64,000 bases of DNA from Sphingomonas suaedae (GTDB lineage: Bacteria; Pseudomonadota; Alphaproteobacteria; Sphingomonadales; Sphingomonadaceae): the NCBI RefSeq assembly GCF_007833215.1, contig NZ_CP042239.1, positions 3,718,001 to 3,782,000 of the forward strand, read 5' to 3'. Below the pieces are notes generated by a model. It saw only the letters and a program-made list of their open reading frames with translations, did not search any database and had not been told where the DNA came from. The position numbers and the translations under genes were made by a program. Shown here piece after piece: positions 60,483 through 64,000 of this stretch. Each line of letters begins with the position of its first letter. Positions within the stretch are counted from its first letter, which is position 1.

Positions 60483-61300
60483 GCGGGGCTTTCCTCATTG
60501 AAGAACAGGGCGAGCGCCGTCCGGTCGATCGCGGCGCGGATGGCGGGATCGGGGACGAGGCGGCGGTAGAGATCGATCGTGTCGCCGAAACGGGTGCTGC
60601 CTTCATGGTTCACAAAGGGGGCGTCGCTGCCCCAAAGCAGACGATTCGGACCGACATGCGCGAGCAGTCGATCCGTGACTTCCGCAGCGATGTCGAACGA
60701 CATGCGAAACCCGGCGGACAGCTTTACCCAGACACGGCCGGTGTCGAGGGCGCGGCATAGCGCATCGGTGCCCACGTGCCGTTCGGCGTTGTCGCGTGAG
60801 GGGACGCCGAAATGATCGATCACGATCCGTACCCCCGCTTTGTCCAGCGCGGGAAGCAGATGCGGCAGGCTGGCGCTGCGGCTGAGCAGTTCGACATGCA
60901 GCCCGCTATCGGCGATGCGGCGCAGGAATGCGCGCCACGGGTCGCTGTCGAGATCGGGCAATTCGTCGATCCGTCGCCAGGTCAGGCGCACGCCCACGAC
61001 GCCGAGATCGGCCATCTGCCGCAACGTCGCCACATCGGTTTCGGGCGGAACGATCACCGTCCCGCGCAGCCGACGGGGATGCGCGGCCAAGGCGGCGAGC
61101 GTATAGGCGTTGCCGTCGTTGAACAGGCTCGCCGCCGCGATCACGCCATGGGCGATGCCGTGGCGGTCGAGATCGGCGAGCCAGGCGTCGACGCCATAGT
61201 CGTAATCGGGCCGCGAATGCGCGTCCGCCGCGAACGGCATGGCGCGGGTGAAGACATGTGCGTGCGCGTCGACCGCAGGCGCCTGTCCCTCAGTGGCCAT
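60479..61300 (-). CDS. Amidohydrolase-superfamily lactonase (LigI-like)
   Basis: 273-residue TIM-barrel hydrolase of the amidohydrolase_2/LigI group. The metal or active-site His pair is in AVDAHAHVFTRA; other active residues are in VGVRLTWRR, VIDHFGVPS and the Asp of LLWGSDAPFVNHEG. LigI opens 2-pyrone-4,6-dicarboxylate in the protocatechuate 4,5-cleavage route whose first enzyme (LigAB) is at 22.7 kb, so a lactonase role is reasonable but not proven. Its ATG lies within the end of the MFS gene (11-bp overlap). Confidence 0.8.
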   Translation of the reverse strand: MATEGQAPAVDAHAHVFTRAMPFAADAHSRPDYDYGVDAWLADLDRHGIAHGVIAAASLFNDGNAYTLAALAAHPRRLRGTVIVPPETDVATLRQMADLGVVGVRLTWRRIDELPDLDSDPWRAFLRRIADSGLHVELLSRSASLPHLLPALDKAGVRIVIDHFGVPSRDNAERHVGTDALCRALDTGRVWVKLSAGFRMSFDIAAEVTDRLLAHVGPNRLLWGSDAPFVNHEGSTRFGDTIDLYRRLVPDPAIRAAIDRTALALFFNEESPA

Positions 61301-62642
61301 GACCGGCGCGCACCGGCTTGGGTGCGCCCTTGAGGCTCATCAGCCAGAAGGTGAAGATGCCCGCCGAGGCCAGGGGGACGCCGAGCAGCGCGAAGATGGT
61401 GATCGCGCCGAACCCTTCGCCCAGCACGAAGGCGCCGAACAAAGGCGCGAAGATCGACGCGACACGCGCCGCGCCATAGGCCCAGCCGATGCCCGTCGCG
61501 CGGCTGCGCGGGGGATAGAGGGCAGCGGCGAGCGCGGGTATGCTCGCCTGTCCGCCATGCTGGAACATCGCCATGAATGCGACCGCGACGAACATGCCGA
61601 TCGTCGGCGCGGTGAGCCCGATCAGCACCGAGAAAGCCGCCGCGAGCAGGAAGGTGGAGACCATCACCCGCTTGAACCCGAACCGGTCGATGAAGAAACC
61701 GATCGTCAACATGCCGATGAATCCGGCCACGGTGTTGACGCCGTTGATGAGCGCCACCTGCGACCAGGGAAGTCCGACGACATCCTTGAAGATCGTCGTC
61801 TTCCACACGCCCGCGGTGATGAACACAAAGCTGGAGATGGTGATCGCCCACATCAGGAAGGTCTTCATCCGCTGATCCGGGCCGAGCACGTCGCCGAACA
61901 GCACCGCCCCGGCGGCGCGTTCGGGCTTGGGCGGGGCGACCAGCAGCACCGGCTCCTCGCGCGTTGGATCCATCTTGCGCGCCAGCGTCTGGATCTTGGG
62001 GTCGCCCGGATTGCGTGCCGCGAGCGAACGCAGCGATTCGGGCAGCAGGAAATAGATGAAGGGCAGCATGATCGTGGGCAGAGCGACCGCGATCCAGAAC
62101 CCCCCGCGCCAGCCGAACGGTTCCAGCACGAACCCCTGCATCAGCGCGCCGAGCAGTGCCCCGATCATCGTACCGCTGACGGTGATCGTGCTCATCGTCG
62201 ATCGCAGGCGTTGCGGTGCGGTCTCCGAAGCGAGCGAGACGAGGATCGGGATCATCGCGGTTCCACAGAATCCGGCGATAAAGCGACAGATGGCGAAGGG
62301 GAGCAGCGACGAGGTGAACAGGATCGCGAACGCGCTTAGCGCCATGCCGGTATAACAGAAGAACAACAGGCGGGGGCGCCCAATCCGGTCGGCCAAGGGC
62401 GGGATGACGAAGGCGCCGAGCAGCATCCCCACCTGCTGGGCGACCATCGCCGAGGTGATCGCGGTGCGCGACACGCCGAAATCGCGCGCGAGATCGGGCA
62501 GCACCCAGCCGACGATGTACAGTTCATAGCCGTCGATCGCGGTGAGGATCGTGCAAAGGATCAGGACGGTGAGGTGAAACCGGTTGAACTTGAGCCCGTC
62601 GAGGAAGCTGTCCACGTCGATCGCTCGGCCTGTTGTCGCCAT
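61290..62642 (-). CDS. Aromatic-acid:H+ symporter (AAHS) type MFS transporter
   Basis: 450-residue twelve-helix transporter. The AAHS hallmark in helix 1 is AIDGYELYIVGWVLPDLA, with LADRIGRPRLLFF in loop 2-3 and FIDRFGFKRVMVS in loop 8-9. The ATG at 62642 is better spaced from GGGAGG than the one at 62648. It heads the operon with the amidohydrolase and NTF2 genes and is divergent from a MarR gene. It probably brings in an aromatic or pyrone carboxylate. Confidence 0.9.
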   Translation of the reverse strand: MATTGRAIDVDSFLDGLKFNRFHLTVLILCTILTAIDGYELYIVGWVLPDLARDFGVSRTAITSAMVAQQVGMLLGAFVIPPLADRIGRPRLLFFCYTGMALSAFAILFTSSLLPFAICRFIAGFCGTAMIPILVSLASETAPQRLRSTMSTITVSGTMIGALLGALMQGFVLEPFGWRGGFWIAVALPTIMLPFIYFLLPESLRSLAARNPGDPKIQTLARKMDPTREEPVLLVAPPKPERAAGAVLFGDVLGPDQRMKTFLMWAITISSFVFITAGVWKTTIFKDVVGLPWSQVALINGVNTVAGFIGMLTIGFFIDRFGFKRVMVSTFLLAAAFSVLIGLTAPTIGMFVAVAFMAMFQHGGQASIPALAAALYPPRSRATGIGWAYGAARVASIFAPLFGAFVLGEGFGAITIFALLGVPLASAGIFTFWLMSLKGAPKPVRAGHGH

Positions 62643-62692
62643 CTGCATTCCCCTCCCGTGTCAGGGCATCGCATCGTCGCGCGTCGCCTGCC

Positions 62693-62735
62693 TTCGATAA
62701 GCGAATATCATATGCCATTTGATATATGCAAACGA
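62693..62735. promoter_or_regulatory. Operator-like sites in the MFS/MarR control region
   Basis: TTCGATAAGCGAAT at 62693-62706 has TTCG/CGAA half-sites and resembles the IclR-type motifs elsewhere. Next to it, two GCATAT repeats on the minus strand, at 62708-62713 and 62725-62730 and separated by 11 bases (one helical turn), could be a MarR site. Confidence 0.4.
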
Positions 62736-62862
62736 CAATCGAAATTCATTGTCAGCTTGGCTTAGAAATAAACAAGCGTCCAGAGCAGATTTCCAGATGT
62801 GCCGCCGTCCCCCGGAGCAGCGGTGCTGGACAGGCGGATGGGGATCGGACAGTAAGTGGCAT

Positions 62863-63390
62863 ATGGGGAAAACGGTTCGCCCGGCATCCGGGACCAATGC
62901 ACATTCGATCCTCCACCTGGTCAAGCAGGTGCAGTATAAGGCCTATGTCCGGCTGGAGGCGGTGCTCAATCCGTTCGACGTGACGGCGGTCCAGTTTCGT
63001 ATCCTGACGACATTGTCGACGCGGCCCGACATGTCCTCGGCCGAACTGGCGCGGCTGTACGACGTCAAGCCGCAGACGATGATCAAGCAGATCGCGTTGC
63101 TTGAAACCAAGGGGTTGATCGAGCGGCGGGTGAGCGATGCCAACAAGCGGTTGCTGGAGGTGCGGCTGACCGACACCGGCGCCGCCACGCTGAAGCAACT
63201 GCAAAAGGATTCGCGCGCGCTCGAAAAGCAGCTGCTGAGCCCTCTGGACGGCGACGAACAGGCGGCGTTGCGCGGTTATCTGGTCCGTCTGCTCGATTCG
63301 CTGAATGCCGGCGGCGACGAACCTGCCGATGGCGACGATATCGAGGAGCTGACTCCCGAATATCGCCGCGCAGGAGTGCAGCGGCTCTAG
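62863..63390 (+). CDS. MarR family transcriptional regulator
   Basis: 175 residues. The winged HTH spans about 30-105 (VTAVQFRILTTLSTRPDMSS, AELARLYDVKPQTMIKQIAL, wing RRVSDANKRLLEVRLTDTG). The ATG at 62863 is chosen to start just before the first helix; an in-frame ATG at 62719 would cover the promoter. It is divergent from the AAHS transporter operon. MarR proteins of this kind sense aromatic acids. The extra acidic C-terminal tail (about 150-170) is less common. Confidence 0.9.
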   Translation: MGKTVRPASGTNAHSILHLVKQVQYKAYVRLEAVLNPFDVTAVQFRILTTLSTRPDMSSAELARLYDVKPQTMIKQIALLETKGLIERRVSDANKRLLEVRLTDTGAATLKQLQKDSRALEKQLLSPLDGDEQAALRGYLVRLLDSLNAGGDEPADGDDIEELTPEYRRAGVQRL

Positions 63391-63414
63391 ACCCTGGCTG
63401 ACAAGCCTCCAATC

Positions 63415-63431
63415 GTTCGTTATTGTCGAGT
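63415..63431. promoter_or_regulatory. 17-bp regulon motif upstream of the second extradiol gene
   Basis: GTTCGTTATTGTCGAGT, 28 bp before the VOC start and close to the site at 51013 (GTTCGCTATTGGCGAAT). It probably overlaps the promoter. Confidence 0.55.
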
Positions 63432-63458
63432 GCAATTCGATTTTGTGGAATTGCGCCC

Positions 63459-64000
63459 ATGCTGCTCCGTTCGCTCGGCTATATCGCGGTCGCCACGCGC
63501 GACGACGCAGGCTGGGCGGAGTTCGCCCCCGGACTGCTCGGCATGGAGGTCGCGGATCGCGACTCCCGCGGCTTTGCGCTGCGTACCGATGCGCGGGCAG
63601 GGCGCGTGTTCGTCGAGCGTGGCGAGGCCGATCGGGTCGCCGCGATGGGATGGGAAGTCGCCGACGTCGCTGCGCTTGGCATCGTCGCGGCCCGGCTCTC
63701 AAACGCGGGCTACCCGGTGCGGGCGGGCACCGCGCTGGAGGCAGAGCAGCGGCGCGTTGCCGCGCTGCTGATTGCGCAGGACCCGGTGGGAAACCGGGTG
63801 GAATTCTTCCACGGCGCGGCGGAAGGGGCCGCGCCCTTCTTACCCGGTCGGGCGATCAGTGGCTTTCGAACCGGATCACTGGGGCTGGGCCATGTGGTGC
63901 TGACCGCGCGGTCGCTCGATACGCTGCTGCCCTTCTATACCGACCTTCTCGGCTTCCGGCTCAGCGACTATGCACTGCGGCCGTTCAAGGCGTATTTTTT
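63459..64000 (+). CDS. Second type I extradiol (VOC) dioxygenase, 3' end outside window
   Basis: 180 codons are visible before the window ends. The ATG at 63459 starts a first VOC domain (about 1-125; LGYIAVATRDDAGWAEFAPG, ALLIAQDPVGNRVEFFHG). The second domain begins at about 140 with the first iron ligand, His in LGLGHVVLTARSL, followed by LPFYTDLLGFRLSDY. The pattern is that of BphC-type 2,3-dihydroxybiphenyl dioxygenases. The other two ligands lie beyond the edge. Its neighbours (MarR, AAHS transporter, amidohydrolase) suggest an aromatic pathway unit. Confidence 0.86.
   Translation, partial: MLLRSLGYIAVATRDDAGWAEFAPGLLGMEVADRDSRGFALRTDARAGRVFVERGEADRVAAMGWEVADVAALGIVAARLSNAGYPVRAGTALEAEQRRVAALLIAQDPVGNRVEFFHGAAEGAAPFLPGRAISGFRTGSLGLGHVVLTARSLDTLLPFYTDLLGFRLSDYALRPFKAYF

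Overview
The window is a chromosomal segment of a high-GC alphaproteobacterium. It is very probably a sphingomonad (Sphingomonas, Sphingobium or Novosphingobium type). This rests on the protein families and on the intergenic inverted repeats, one built on CCTGAGCCTGTCGAAGG and one on CACCCCAGCGAAAGCTGGGG. It also rests on the many large TonB-dependent receptors, the type II protocatechuate 4,5-dioxygenase LigAB and the tetrahydrofolate-dependent O-demethylase LigM. This is inference from content; no marker gene such as 16S rRNA is present.

Bases 1-22.7 kb are mostly housekeeping. They hold ung (cut by the left edge), a ZnuD-like zinc receptor with a candidate Zur box, folD, DUF167 and YggT genes, argB, and an ArsR-family repressor with its operator and a membrane partner. 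Next come a queuosine-precursor transporter, a CNT nucleoside transporter, a 3-hydroxyacyl-CoA dehydrogenase, a DUF1176 protein, a glutaminyl cyclase, a double cold-shock-domain protein and TerC. The block ends with rnd-lptC-lptA-lptB-rpoN, a DUF3857/transglutaminase protein, an M28 peptidase, dapB-nth and tRNA-Arg(CCG). A family of GC-rich palindromes is scattered between these genes.

Bases 22.7-28.9 kb are a lignin-aromatic island. metF-purU-ligA-ligB runs leftward, and an alpha/beta hydrolase plus ligM run rightward, followed by an IclR regulator. Together they can demethylate vanillate-type methoxyaromatics onto tetrahydrofolate (LigM), recycle methyl-THF (MetF, with FolD and PurU giving formate) and open protocatechuate (LigAB). 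Bases 29-41.9 kb hold a second aromatic cassette between two LysR genes: an extradiol (VOC) dioxygenase, a C-C hydrolase and a FAH-family enzyme on the plus strand. They face a seven-gene minus-strand operon (TonB receptor, exported metallo-beta-lactamase-fold hydrolase, FAD monooxygenase, MFS, cupin, NAD epimerase, SDR).

Bases 41.9-46.1 kb carry a compact, apparently unusual RiPP operon: HPr-kinase-like protein, sulfotransferase, PqqD-like recognition element, asparagine-synthetase-like cyclase and a 53-residue precursor. The precursor has a lasso-type leader but no acidic residue at core position 7-9, and no leader peptidase is encoded. This is the strongest candidate for an undescribed system here.

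Bases 46.2-64 kb hold a tail-collar protein and two orphan substrate-binding lipoproteins, each close to large TonB receptors (three in all). They also hold a YkgJ protein, a MetE-type methyltransferase, an NTF2-amidohydrolase-AAHS transporter operon, a MarR regulator and the start of a second extradiol dioxygenase. A 17-bp motif (consensus GTTCGTYATTRGCGAAT) recurs upstream of these genes. It resembles operators of IclR-type aromatic regulators, which suggests that the TonB receptors and binding proteins belong to the same aromatic regulon.
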